Positions 6,589 through 13,708 of a stretch of DNA of 64,000 bases are shown here, in pieces; position 1 is the first letter of the stretch, and the number at the start of each line of letters is the position of its first letter. A program made the position numbers and the translations under genes. Under the pieces are notes generated by a model. That model was not told the DNA's origin and searched no databases. It worked only from the letters and a program-made list of their open reading frames with translations. The DNA is from SFWF01 sp045539925 (GTDB lineage: Bacteria > Bacillota > Clostridia > Oscillospirales > Acutalibacteraceae): the NCBI GenBank assembly GCA_045539925.1, contig JAZQGH010000184.1, forward strand, positions 1 through 64,000, in the 5' to 3' direction.

Positions 6589-6632
6589 AGTAAAAAGGCA
6601 GCGACCCGACCAAAAGCTGCTGCCTCTTTACC
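6589..6632. terminator. bidirectional terminator hairpin
   Basis: AGGCAGC (6596-6602) pairs with GCTGCCT (6619-6625), extended by GTAAA/TTTAC with one unpaired base each side. Read on - the hairpin ends in TTTTTAC; on + it ends CTTTACCTT. It would end transcripts from the facing promoters at 6496 and 6706. Confidence 0.65.
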
Positions 6633-6677
6633 TTATACTTGAGAGGAACCCAACAACGAACAATGGGAACCACTTGT

Positions 6678-6706
6678 AGTATAACACAAAATTCACAAGA
6701 AATCAA
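6678..6706 (-). promoter_or_regulatory. promoter (-), TTGATT-N17-TATACT
   Basis: On the - strand TTGATT (6701-6706), 17 bases, TATACT (6678-6683). It faces the 6496 promoter, and both share GTTGA and GAATT..TGTG in the spacer. The - transcript would be about 80 bases with no good ORF. Confidence 0.55.
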
Positions 6707-6723
6707 CGGAGAACTACAAGAAA

Positions 6724-7038
6724 ATGAAGAAGTTGTCAATAGTAGAGTTTGAAAAGAAGTGTTCTGAGATACGTCCTGCGGGGTATTTGATTGCCACAAA
6801 GAATCAAAATGAATTCAGAAAATGCGATGATGTAAGCGTGAAGCTTTGTTTTGAAACAGTTGAAGCTATGCTAAACCCAAACACAATATGGTTTAAAAAC
6901 GGAGGAAATTATATGTGTTTTGATAGAGTTAAATATGTTGATTTTTACGAAGGAAAGAATAGCATTCGGTTTAATATTGTTTGCGGCGAAAGGAATAGTG
7001 GTTCAAAAGATAGAAGTTATATGATTTACGCAATATAA
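6724..7038 (+). CDS. hypothetical protein, 104 aa
   Basis: Starts MKKLSIVEFEKKCSEIRPAG; mixed alpha/beta with no recognised motif. It lies between the facing-promoter locus and the toxin/repressor operon. It does not look like a PemI/MazE antitoxin, being larger and lacking a swapped-hairpin N-terminus. Confidence 0.55.
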   Translation: MKKLSIVEFEKKCSEIRPAGYLIATKNQNEFRKCDDVSVKLCFETVEAMLNPNTIWFKNGGNYMCFDRVKYVDFYEGKNSIRFNIVCGERNSGSKDRSYMIYAI

Positions 7039-7054
7039 TTTAAGAATTATCTAA

Positions 7055-7084
7055 TTGACCTAACGATTAGAAGTGTGTTATAAT
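7055..7084 (+). promoter_or_regulatory. promoter (+), TTGACC-N18-TATAAT
   Basis: -35 TTGACC at 7055-7060 and -10 TATAAT at 7079-7084, just upstream of the PemK-like gene. CTAAT (7051) and ATTAG (7066) form an inverted repeat across the -35, a possible operator for the repressor encoded downstream. Confidence 0.7.
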
Positions 7085-7121
7085 AATGCCATACATATCT
7101 TAATAGAAAGGAAAATAACAC

Positions 7122-7571
7122 ATGACTACTCGTTTAATTGAACGCACGCCTAAAATTGGCGATATCTATCTGATGCGATTTGACGGTGAGAAGAATGAAC
7201 AAAGCGGCTGGCGTCCGGGCTTGGTTTTTCAGAATAATCTCGGCAACAAGCACAGCCCCAATATCATAGCTCTTCCTCTTACAAGCGCGATCAAAAAGCA
7301 AGAATTACCAACGCACGTATTCATTCCTTCAAACGGTACGGGGCTTCTCAAAAACAGTATGGTTTTATGCGAAAACCCTGAGTGTATGTCAAAAGAAAAG
7401 ATGGGTAATTACATTACTACCATTTCTGATGAGTATATGAGCCGTGTTGCCGTAGCAAGTCTCCTTGCGACTTCCGCAATTGCGTTTATCGATTTGCATT
7501 TGCTCCAGTCTGTCTGGGAAAAGGCAAAAATGTTAAACGAAGTTGTGTGCGAGGAAAATGAATATGTATAA
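7122..7571 (+). CDS. PemK/MazF-family toxin-like protein, 149 aa
   Basis: Family motifs are in order: PKIGDIYLMRFDG (residues about 10-22), GWRPGLVFQNN (29-39), SPNIIALPLTSAIKK (46-60), LPTHVFIP, GLLKNSMVLCEN. PemK/MazF proteins are single-strand RNA endoribonucleases normally paired with a small antitoxin. No antitoxin gene is visible upstream; the downstream partner is a repressor whose start overlaps the end of this gene. It may therefore work within the lysogeny circuit or as an addiction or defence element. AGAAAGGAAAATAACAC is the ribosome binding region. Confidence 0.85.
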   Translation: MTTRLIERTPKIGDIYLMRFDGEKNEQSGWRPGLVFQNNLGNKHSPNIIALPLTSAIKKQELPTHVFIPSNGTGLLKNSMVLCENPECMSKEKMGNYITTISDEYMSRVAVASLLATSAIAFIDLHLLQSVWEKAKMLNEVVCEENEYV

Positions 7572-8547
7572 CGGGGCTCTAAAACAGAGATTTATCGAAG
7601 AATGTTATAAAAACGGGGCTAAAAAAACCATAGAGACTATAAGTTCAATGGTTAAGAGAATTGGTGAATTAGAAGATGTCTATAAAATGGAGGCTTCTAA
7701 CTGGACGCCGGATATCGTACGAGAAGCAATATATAGAGCTACGAGCGGGAGATATGGCAGCAAGAATGCATATGTACAAGTGCTTAGAAAGTATTTTAAG
7801 TGGTGCAAAGAGATAGGTGTTGATGGTGTTCAGGAGTGGGATGATTCAATAACTGCAACGCAAATAGAAAGTTCTCGTAAGGGCGGCAGTAATTTTATCA
7901 AATCGCCACAAGCTCTGCAAGATATTTTAAACAAAGTTTGCGAGCCGATAGAAAAAGATACGGTCGATAATATCATTCGTGCATATTTTTGGCTTGCATA
8001 CGGAGGTGTCGGTGAGAGTGATGCTATGACTTTGACCTCGCGTCAGCTAAACTTCCCGGAAAGAGTTATAAGTTGCGGGAATTATGAGGCGTATATTTAC
8101 GAAGAAGGCGTAGAAGCTTTGAGGAAGAGTTCTCAAATGAAAGAATTTAACCGAGACGGTATGTCCAAGGCCGGAAATAAAGTAACTTTTAAAAGGGAAA
8201 GACTCCCGGGTGATTACATTTTAAGAACTTATGATGGCGATCGCCCAGAAGTAAGAAACTTTAGGGGAAAGATTGTGCGCCTATTCAAGAGATACCGAGA
8301 CAATACGAAAGAAGATATATCACTGACTTATACCCGTGTTTATCTTTCGGGGCTCTTTTATCGCATGAGAAAAAGAGAGTTGCAAGGCGTAGATATAAAT
8401 TTTAGAGCAATAGCAGACTTATTAAGAGAGACTGAAATGGTGATGAATGCAGAAAGCAATAACGCTCGTACTCATAATGGTAGGGCAGTAAATCTAAAGC
8501 GTGACTACATTAGTTGGAAAAAAGCATTTTATGAAGAAGAACCGTAA
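7564..8547 (+). CDS. MrpR-like repressor, tyrosine-recombinase fold, 327 aa
   Basis: Starts MYNGALKQRFIEECYK; residues up to about 110 resemble a SAM-like core-binding domain (AYVQVLRKYFKWCKEIGV), followed by an integrase-like domain (AYFWLAYGGVGESDAMTLT) without a clear R-H-R-Y catalytic set. This combination, and the 'MYN' start, match the phage lytic-cycle repressor MrpR (YopR) family of SP-beta-like phages, which maintain lysogeny. ATG 7564 is preferred because GAGGAAA lies 7 bases upstream; 7558 is an alternative. Overlaps the PemK-like gene. The family call is by eye. Confidence 0.6.
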   Translation: MYNGALKQRFIEECYKNGAKKTIETISSMVKRIGELEDVYKMEASNWTPDIVREAIYRATSGRYGSKNAYVQVLRKYFKWCKEIGVDGVQEWDDSITATQIESSRKGGSNFIKSPQALQDILNKVCEPIEKDTVDNIIRAYFWLAYGGVGESDAMTLTSRQLNFPERVISCGNYEAYIYEEGVEALRKSSQMKEFNRDGMSKAGNKVTFKRERLPGDYILRTYDGDRPEVRNFRGKIVRLFKRYRDNTKEDISLTYTRVYLSGLFYRMRKRELQGVDINFRAIADLLRETEMVMNAESNNARTHNGRAVNLKRDYISWKKAFYEEEP

Positions 8548-8559
8548 AGGAATATTAAT

Positions 8560-9516
8560 ATGTGGGCTTTTGGTGTGATTTTCGCAATTTTCGGGATAAT
8601 CTATGTTTATGCTAGATCTGCGTTTGAGATTGGCAATAAATTCACCACAGATAGAAGAACTCTTCCATGGAAGGTTCAAAAACAAATAATTGAGTTAGCG
8701 CGTCCTGTGAAAAATCCTCCAAAAGAATTCACTTGGTATGACATCCTTAATATACACGCTCCGCAAAATAAGTGGTTGTTCGAAGATATAAAAGATGATT
8801 TGAAATATATCTTTCGCGATGCTTATAATGAGGATATGACGTTTATTAACGGGGGAGGACAGTACTTTCCTGCCGGAAAGGGGTATTGGACTCCTGAAAC
8901 TCGATCTGCAGGGTTGCTCATCAAACTTCTTGAGGCAAAATATTATGGTTCGTTTTCGATAGAGCCTTTTGGCGTCACGTTCGGTGGGCGTCTACTCAAC
9001 TTTATTACCTGTGATAAGTATGCGAAGTATGGATATTTTATTCCTAAGGCAGGAAAGAACTATAGGATGCAAGACGAGGATTATGGGTGGATTATTATCA
9101 GATATCTTCAGCGGATATCATACTATTTAAGTGAGGCTGGGAAGAGTAACCTTGGTAATTTTATATCTATTTCTGGGTGCATGGTAGATTTTCCCGAAGA
9201 AGTTTGGATCAAAAGTGGAGTTAACGATGAGATTCAAGTCAATCGTAAAAAGCCCACAATCTCAGGAAGCATTACGCTTGAAATACTCACAAACGCTAAT
9301 AAAACAAGTGAAAAAATTCTCTACCCATATTTAGAGTATGAATTAAACCCTGAGTGGGAGTATGTCCTCAGAGCTAAAGAAGAAAGAAGCAACAGGTTGC
9401 CGACTAACAAAGCCGCAATAAAGATGAGCGTCGATACGAAGACAAATATATACGCTTTGGCGACATTGGTTTTGTTGATACTTATGTTAATTCTTATTAC
9501 AAAGTTTCTCACATGA
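8560..9516 (+). CDS. membrane protein, paralogue A, 318 aa
   Basis: Hydrophobic helices at residues 1-18 (WAFGVIFAIFGIIYVYA) and at the C-terminus (IYALATLVLLILMLILI) bracket a soluble domain of about 270 residues. It shares DYGWIIIRYLQRISYYLSEA and a following 'SG-x-x-TLE' beta region with the next gene. It follows the repressor by 12 bases and is likely co-transcribed. Unknown family. Superinfection exclusion or envelope defence is a guess based only on position and membrane anchoring. Confidence 0.65.
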   Translation: MWAFGVIFAIFGIIYVYARSAFEIGNKFTTDRRTLPWKVQKQIIELARPVKNPPKEFTWYDILNIHAPQNKWLFEDIKDDLKYIFRDAYNEDMTFINGGGQYFPAGKGYWTPETRSAGLLIKLLEAKYYGSFSIEPFGVTFGGRLLNFITCDKYAKYGYFIPKAGKNYRMQDEDYGWIIIRYLQRISYYLSEAGKSNLGNFISISGCMVDFPEEVWIKSGVNDEIQVNRKKPTISGSITLEILTNANKTSEKILYPYLEYELNPEWEYVLRAKEERSNRLPTNKAAIKMSVDTKTNIYALATLVLLILMLILITKFLT

Positions 9517-9550
9517 TGAAATCACAAAATAAGTTGTTCCGGAGAATTAT

Positions 9551-10621
9551 ATGGTAGGAGTATTACTTGCAATATTGGCACTGACAGTGCAAGGAATCGT
9601 ATTTCTTTTTGCTTTTTTAGCAAAAATCGGTGTGAATCTAAATCCTTTCGAGTGGGGGAATAGTCCAAGTCGTGCTGAAAAAGATGCGGCTCAGAGGGAA
9701 GAAGAGATAAAAAAGAATGCGCGTGAACATCAAGGAGATTGTTATGCAGCGCTGAGAATGGGATTGTCATATGATATTGATGAAATCGACAACAGAGCGC
9801 AGCGGTTGTTTTTGCCTGAAAACGAGGAATTGTTAAGAGATCTCGAACAAGATCTAAAATATATTTATGGGACAAAAGAAGGCTATGACAGCAACTGGAC
9901 TCGATCTCTGATGATAGCAAAGTACTACCACTGTTTAGATAACTGGTGTGGAATGCGAATCGACAAGAAGAGAAAAGCGCCTTACACATACGAAGATTTT
10001 AAGATTATCATTCGCGAGGATTCCTATCCCGATTATGGTTGGATAGTACTGCGATACCTACAAAGAATCGAGTATTATTTAAACAACGCTGGAAAAGGTG
10101 ATATCTGTAAGTTTGTCAGTCAGTACGGGAGGCTTGTCGTTAGGTTCCCTGAGGTATCATATGTTGGTGGGCTGGCTCCAATAACAAAAGGTAAAAAAGC
10201 TGTTGTAAGTGGCGAGTTAACATTAATGGTATGCAAGGATTTATATGTAGGGGTTCCCGCTTATCCATATATTGATTACGAGACCGATCCTGAGCATGAG
10301 CGTGTTCGTTGGGCTATCGAAGGAACGGGCGACCCCAGCCTGAACAAATATCTGATCGAAAAACGTGTTTTTGAACACACCGAAGAATATGATAAGAAGA
10401 ATATTTTGCCTGAAGATCAAATCGAAACTCGTCGGCAAGAAGTGAATAAGTATATCATAGGGGTTCAAGAACAACGTGCAAAACGAAAAGAAGAGCTAGA
10501 TAGAATCCATGAAGAACGCCGAAAAGAGGAGCGAGAAAAGGACATTGGAATATTTCTCTTAGCTGTGATTATCATGTTATGTTATTGCTTGATTGCTTGG
10601 AGTTCGGCAGGATATATTTAA
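9551..10621 (+). CDS. membrane protein, paralogue B, 356 aa
   Basis: Same plan as the preceding gene: an N-terminal helix (VLLAILALTVQGIVFLFAFL), a central domain with DYGWIVLRYLQRIEYYLNNAGKG, a charged stretch near residues 310-330 (EERRKEEREK) and a C-terminal helix. CCGGAGAATTAT supplies the ribosome binding site. It diverges from paralogue A outside the core and has an added coiled-coil-like C-terminal region. Function unknown. Confidence 0.65.
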   Translation: MVGVLLAILALTVQGIVFLFAFLAKIGVNLNPFEWGNSPSRAEKDAAQREEEIKKNAREHQGDCYAALRMGLSYDIDEIDNRAQRLFLPENEELLRDLEQDLKYIYGTKEGYDSNWTRSLMIAKYYHCLDNWCGMRIDKKRKAPYTYEDFKIIIREDSYPDYGWIVLRYLQRIEYYLNNAGKGDICKFVSQYGRLVVRFPEVSYVGGLAPITKGKKAVVSGELTLMVCKDLYVGVPAYPYIDYETDPEHERVRWAIEGTGDPSLNKYLIEKRVFEHTEEYDKKNILPEDQIETRRQEVNKYIIGVQEQRAKRKEELDRIHEERRKEEREKDIGIFLLAVIIMLCYCLIAWSSAGYI

Positions 10622-10642
10622 ACTCTTCATAAATTTTTAAAT

Positions 10643-10670
10643 ATACCCCTCATAAATAAATGAGGGGTAT
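10643..10670. terminator. 11-bp hairpin ending the repressor operon
   Basis: ATACCCCTCAT and ATGAGGGGTAT pair perfectly around AAATAA. The + tail is AAGATAAACT, not U-rich; the - tail is ATTTAAAAATTT. It is probably a transcript 3' end or weak terminator before the tRNA. Confidence 0.5.
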
Positions 10671-10680
10671 AAGATAAACT

Positions 10681-10704
10681 ATACTACCAACATTCTAATG
10701 CTTA
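10681..10704 (+). repeat. repeated element ACTACCAACATTCTAATG, copy 1
   Basis: Core ACCAACATTCTAA followed by TGCTTA. It sits right after a hairpin and right before tRNA-Gln. Two more copies occur at 12813 and 12941, each again after a terminator. Its position suggests a promoter or processing element; no -35 is apparent. Confidence 0.55.
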
Positions 10705-10705
10705 T

Positions 10706-10779
10706 TGAGGCGTGGTGTAACGGTAACACATAAGACTTTGACTCTTACATTGCGGGTTCGAGTCCCGCCGCCTCAGCCA
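10706..10779 (+). tRNA. tRNA-Gln (anticodon TTG)
   Basis: Acceptor TGAGGCG/CGCCTCA, D-arm GTGT..ACAC, anticodon stem TAAGA/TCTTA with loop CTTTGAC (anticodon TTG, reads CAA), T-arm GCGGG-TTCGAGT-CCCGC, discriminator G and an encoded CCA. All four stems are intact, so it should be functional. It lies at the head of the replication region, presumably to support CAA-rich phage codon use. Confidence 0.95.
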
Positions 10780-10800
10780 AAAAAAAGAAAGGAGACAGGA

Positions 10801-10884
10801 ATGAAAGAATGGCAACGTAAGTTTTTAACAAATAGAAGATACGAAAAGGAGTGTGAGGAGTTTTATAAAGACTCTGATAATTAA
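10801..10884 (+). CDS. small basic ORF, 27 aa
   Basis: ATG 6 bases after AAAGGAGACAGGA, so the ribosome binding site is excellent. Encodes a charged peptide (MKEWQRKFLTNRRYEKECEE). It lies directly downstream of the tRNA. A real small gene is likely; function unknown. Confidence 0.5.
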   Translation: MKEWQRKFLTNRRYEKECEEFYKDSDN

Positions 10885-10902
10885 GTTACCGTTTTTAGTT
10901 CG

Positions 10903-11168
10903 CCCAAAGATATTGACACCGATTGAGAAGGGTAAAATTTTAGCCTCCTCTATCTTAGAGGAGGCTAAGCACCCTGTTTTAGTGCTTAGCTGTACGTACT
11001 TTTATGGTACGTCTAACCTTGATTTTAATCTTAATCGTGGTCTTAGCCAAATCACTTCCCGCCTTTCCGACCGAATTCGGTCAAGCCTTCAAACCTACTA
11101 TCGGACGGCGCGGTTTTAGATGCACCATAATTACACTAAAATATTCAATCGGTGTCAATATCTTTGGG
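10903..11168. repeat. 266-bp element bounded by perfect 24-bp inverted repeats
   Basis: The left arm at 10903-10926 (begins CCCAAAGATATTGACACC) recurs exactly, inverted, at 11145-11168. Each arm carries TTGACA pointing inward. The right arm is followed on - by TGTAAT (11130-11135) at 17 bases, a usable promoter; the left arm has only a weak -10. The interior holds hairpins at 10940-10968, 10965-10989 (sharing CTAA with the first, so mutually exclusive), ACGTAC/GTACGT, and the palindrome GACCGAATTCGGTC. No ORF in it has a ribosome binding site. No clear target-site duplication was seen. Confidence 0.7.
10940..10968 (-). terminator. 11-bp hairpin in the inverted-repeat element
   Basis: TTAGCCTCCTC and GAGGAGGCTAA pair around a 7-base loop. 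On - it is followed by AATTTTACCC, so it could end the transcript from the right-arm promoter. CTAA of its second arm is also needed by the adjacent CTAAGCAC/GTGCTTAG hairpin. Confidence 0.5.
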
Positions 11169-11197
11169 TTTATAACAATAGAAAGGAGACTATATGT

Positions 11198-12457
11198 TTG
11201 ATTAAAGTTTGTGACGCTATTATGGGATCGGGGAAATCAAGTGCTGCGATCAACTATATGAACAACCATCCTGATCAGAAATTTATTTACATAACACCGT
11301 ATCTCGATGAGGTAAAAAGAATTCGAGAAAAATGTTCAGAGCTGCATTTTGTTGAGCCAAACAATATCAATGAAAAATACTTTCACAGGAAGCTTATTCA
11401 TGCATCTTCCTTAATTCAGGAGGGAAGAAACATTGCGAGTACTCACGAGCTTTTTAAGAATTACACACTCGAAATGCTTTCAGAAATAAAGAAGCAAGAG
11501 TACACATTGATTATCGATGAAAACATTGAAATCCTCGAAAGCACTACACTCACATCATCAGACGTCTCGATTCTTAAGAGCGCTGGGATTATTTACGAAA
11601 ATGATTTGGTGTACAATTTAACCGAAAAGGGAAGAGAGTTCTGTGACAGATTGCCTCATGGGGAGCGATGGAAGAACCTGCTTGAAATTCTAAAAACAAG
11701 ACCTCTTGTAAAAGTAAATGAAAGAGATGACGAGAAGAAGGCATACTATTGGATGTTAACACCTGAGTTTTTGACTTCTTTCAAAGATGCCTTTATCCTT
11801 ACTTATCTGTTAGAAGGCCAAAGTATCTATTATTTTCTTAAGATAAACAACATAGGGTATTCTCCAATATACATAAAAGAGATGGACGGTAGATATGAAT
11901 TCAGCGACCTTCCGACTGCAATGCCTGAGTACGTACGGAATTTAAGATCTGTCCTAAATGTAGTTACAGACCACAAGATCAACGACATAGGAGAAGAAGA
12001 ACACGCTCTTTCTATGAACTGGTTTGCTAAAAATCCCGAGGGATCAAAGCTTATTCAAAATCACTTATCGAACTATTTCACGCATATCTTTCGTGACACT
12101 CCCGCAAACAAACGGATGTGGAGCACTTACAAAAGCACACAGAATAAACTAAAGGGTAAGGGGTACACAAAGTCATTCCTCGTCTTTAACTCAAGAGCCA
12201 CCAACGCATATAAAGACCGCACGGTTCTTGCATACCCTGTTAATCTATATCTAAACGTTGGCGTTAAGCTCTTTTACAAACACTTTGGTGCTGAAGCGAG
12301 CGACGATCTCTATGCTCTCTCGACAATGCTTCAGTGGGTTTGGCGTTCGGCAATACGAGACGGTGAAGCGGTTCATCTGTATGTCCCGAGTCGCAGAATG
12401 AGGGAACTTCTCTTGAAGTGGATCGATGAAGTAACGACAGAAGCAAACGCAGCGTAA
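11198..12457 (+). CDS. SF2 helicase-like ATPase, 419 aa
   Basis: TTG start 9 bases after AAAGGAG. Walker A is at DAIMGSGKSS (about residues 6-14), FIYITPYLDEV resembles motif Ia, LIIDENIE (about 107-114) is the Walker B/DExx-type motif, and QWVWRSAIRDGE near the C-terminus looks like motif VI with its arginines. These mark a superfamily 2 helicase or translocase, probably acting on replication or recombination intermediates. It opens the replication block. Confidence 0.7.
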   Translation: MIKVCDAIMGSGKSSAAINYMNNHPDQKFIYITPYLDEVKRIREKCSELHFVEPNNINEKYFHRKLIHASSLIQEGRNIASTHELFKNYTLEMLSEIKKQEYTLIIDENIEILESTTLTSSDVSILKSAGIIYENDLVYNLTEKGREFCDRLPHGERWKNLLEILKTRPLVKVNERDDEKKAYYWMLTPEFLTSFKDAFILTYLLEGQSIYYFLKINNIGYSPIYIKEMDGRYEFSDLPTAMPEYVRNLRSVLNVVTDHKINDIGEEEHALSMNWFAKNPEGSKLIQNHLSNYFTHIFRDTPANKRMWSTYKSTQNKLKGKGYTKSFLVFNSRATNAYKDRTVLAYPVNLYLNVGVKLFYKHFGAEASDDLYALSTMLQWVWRSAIRDGEAVHLYVPSRRMRELLLKWIDEVTTEANAA

Positions 12458-12459
12458 AA

Positions 12460-12487
12460 AAAGACCGCCAAGCGGTCTTTAGAAAGG
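12460..12487 (-). terminator. terminator facing against the operon
   Basis: AAAGACCGC and GCGGTCTTT pair around CAA. On the - strand the stem is followed by seven T's in all; on + the tail is AGAAAGG. It would stop antisense transcription while letting the + operon continue. Confidence 0.65.
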
Positions 12488-12499
12488 ATAAATGCAGCA

Positions 12500-12769
12500 A
12501 TGTTTTTCAAAAAGAAAAAGAAGGAACCCGAAATTTGTCTCGCTTTCTTCGACGAAAACGACGAAGAGGGCAGGGCTTTACAAAAGGCGACAGAAGAAGC
12601 TAAATTAGCACTCGGAAATCTGTATTACGAGGTTGATCTTTTGAGCGAAGAAATTAACCGAAACGCTCCGACTCTTATGGGAGCTACTGAGGGCGTTACG
12701 ATGTTCTTAGGGGAGATAACTGATCTCGTTAAAGAGCTCCGGGAAAACTATCAAAAGTGTAGATTATAA
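12500..12769 (+). CDS. hypothetical acidic helical protein, 89 aa
   Basis: A basic N-terminus (MFFKKKKKEPEICLAFFDEN) then acidic helices (ATEEAKLALGNLYYEVDLL). GAAAGGATAAATGCAGCA precedes the ATG with rather long spacing. Not recognised; its position before ERF suggests an accessory replication factor. Confidence 0.55.
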   Translation: MFFKKKKKEPEICLAFFDENDEEGRALQKATEEAKLALGNLYYEVDLLSEEINRNAPTLMGATEGVTMFLGEITDLVKELRENYQKCRL

Positions 12770-12782
12770 TTCTAAATAAAGA

Positions 12783-12806
12783 GCGGTCACGTTGACCGTG
12801 GTTTTT
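12783..12806 (+). terminator. terminator (+)
   Basis: CGGTCA (12784-12789) and TGACCG (12793-12798) pair around CGT, followed by TGGTTTTT. Ends the helicase transcript. Confidence 0.65.
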
Positions 12807-12812
12807 AAAACC

Positions 12813-12830
12813 ATACTACCAACATTCTAA
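12813..12830 (+). repeat. repeated element ACTACCAACATTCTAA, copy 2
   Basis: Same 16-base core as at 10684 but followed by ACCACA instead of TGCTTA. It sits 6 bases after a terminator and immediately before a hairpin with its own U-tract. Confidence 0.55.
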
Positions 12831-12832
12831 AC

Positions 12833-12878
12833 CACATTTAGCTCGGCAAAAATATGTCGTTTGTAAAATGTGCTTTTT
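12833..12878 (+). ncRNA. short hairpin RNA with terminator-like end
   Basis: CACATTT and AAATGTG pair around a 26-base loop and are followed by CTTTTT. Together with the element at 12813 this would make an RNA of about 60 bases that encodes nothing. Confidence 0.4.
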
Positions 12879-12894
12879 ATGTACGAAAAATTCG

Positions 12895-12935
12895 GCGCAG
12901 TCACCAATTATAAACAGACTGTGCTTGGTTTTTTA
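12895..12935 (+). terminator. terminator (+)
   Basis: GCGCAGTC and GACTGTGC (8 bp, one G-U) are followed by TTGGTTTTTTAG. Second terminator in this 220-base gene-free stretch. Confidence 0.7.
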
Positions 12936-12940
12936 GTTAT

Positions 12941-12962
12941 TGTACCAACATTCTAATGCTTA
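12941..12962 (+). repeat. repeated element ACCAACATTCTAATGCTTA, copy 3
   Basis: Matches copy 1 through TGCTTA. It lies directly after a terminator and 27 bases before the ERF start codon, so it is the only visible candidate for starting the ERF transcript. A partial TTGGTT lies 18 bases upstream of CATTCT. Confidence 0.55.
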
Positions 12963-12988
12963 CAAAATCCAGCCAAGGAGGAAAATAA

Positions 12989-13705
12989 ATGGCAAAAGAT
13001 AATAGCAACCTGAATATCTATCAGAAGCTTGCAAAGATCGGTGAGTCAGTTGAAGTGATGCAAAAAAACACCAAGGCTTACGGATACAACTATGTAAAAG
13101 AAGAAGATATTCTGGCAAAGATCACAGGTTTGATGAAGAAGTATGAAATCTCTCTTATTCCCGGTATCTGTCACGGCACTCTCAAAGTCGAACCCTATCA
13201 TTACCTGAAAACGAAGGTAACGAATAAGGGCGAGGTTATTGAAGAGCACGTAAACGAAGTACTTGTTTCTGCGGACACAACGTGGACGTGGGTGAATAAT
13301 GCGATGCCCGATGAACAGATCACGGTTTCGTGGACTATGGTCGGACAGCAGAGTGACGCCTCACAAAGCTTCGGTTCTGGACTTACATACTCTTCACGTT
13401 ACTTTCTTTTAAAGTATTTTAACGTAGCAACCTCTAACGACGATCCTGATAACTGGAGATCAAAGCAGAGAGAGGCAGAGGAGGCTGAAGCTCGAGCAAT
13501 CGCCGAGGGGCTTATCGCAGAATTTGACCTTTTATTAAGAGAGTACCTTGCGAAAAATGAAGAAGCGTCAGAAGAAGTAAAAACATACATATCCAAGTTC
13601 ATCAAGAGCGGTAATTACACAAAGATCACAGATCCGAAACTCGCAAAGACTCTGCTTGAGGGCTTTAAGGCAACATATTTAACAAAAGAAGAAAAAGGAG
13701 AATAA
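12989..13705 (+). CDS. erf: ERF-family single-strand annealing protein, 238 aa
   Basis: The start NLNIYQKLAKIGESVEVMQK, then GYNYVKEEDILAKI, and the core GQQSDASQSFGSGLTYSSRY with FLLKYFNV are hallmarks of the ERF superfamily (P22 Erf-like), which anneals single strands in phage recombination and genome circularisation. The C-terminus is helical and charged. CAAGGAGGAAAATAA gives a strong ribosome binding site. SSB and a nuclease follow directly, making a recombination cassette. Confidence 0.85.
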   Translation: MAKDNSNLNIYQKLAKIGESVEVMQKNTKAYGYNYVKEEDILAKITGLMKKYEISLIPGICHGTLKVEPYHYLKTKVTNKGEVIEEHVNEVLVSADTTWTWVNNAMPDEQITVSWTMVGQQSDASQSFGSGLTYSSRYFLLKYFNVATSNDDPDNWRSKQREAEEAEARAIAEGLIAEFDLLLREYLAKNEEASEEVKTYISKFIKSGNYTKITDPKLAKTLLEGFKATYLTKEEKGE

Positions 13706-13708
13706 ACC

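Noticed and set aside
6554..6799. 81-codon - ORF over the facing-promoter locus
   Set aside because: It begins inside the + gene at 6724 and lacks a ribosome binding site; low-complexity Ser/Thr-rich product.
10853..11119. 88-codon + ORF over the left inverted arm
   Set aside because: No ribosome binding site, overlaps the better 27-codon gene, and crosses several hairpins.
11004..11201. 65-codon + ORF with hydrophobic start (MVRLTLILILIVVLA) in the inverted-repeat element
   Set aside because: No ribosome binding site and it runs through the right inverted arm and into the next gene's leader; hydrophobicity arises from T-rich sequence. Kept only as a remark.
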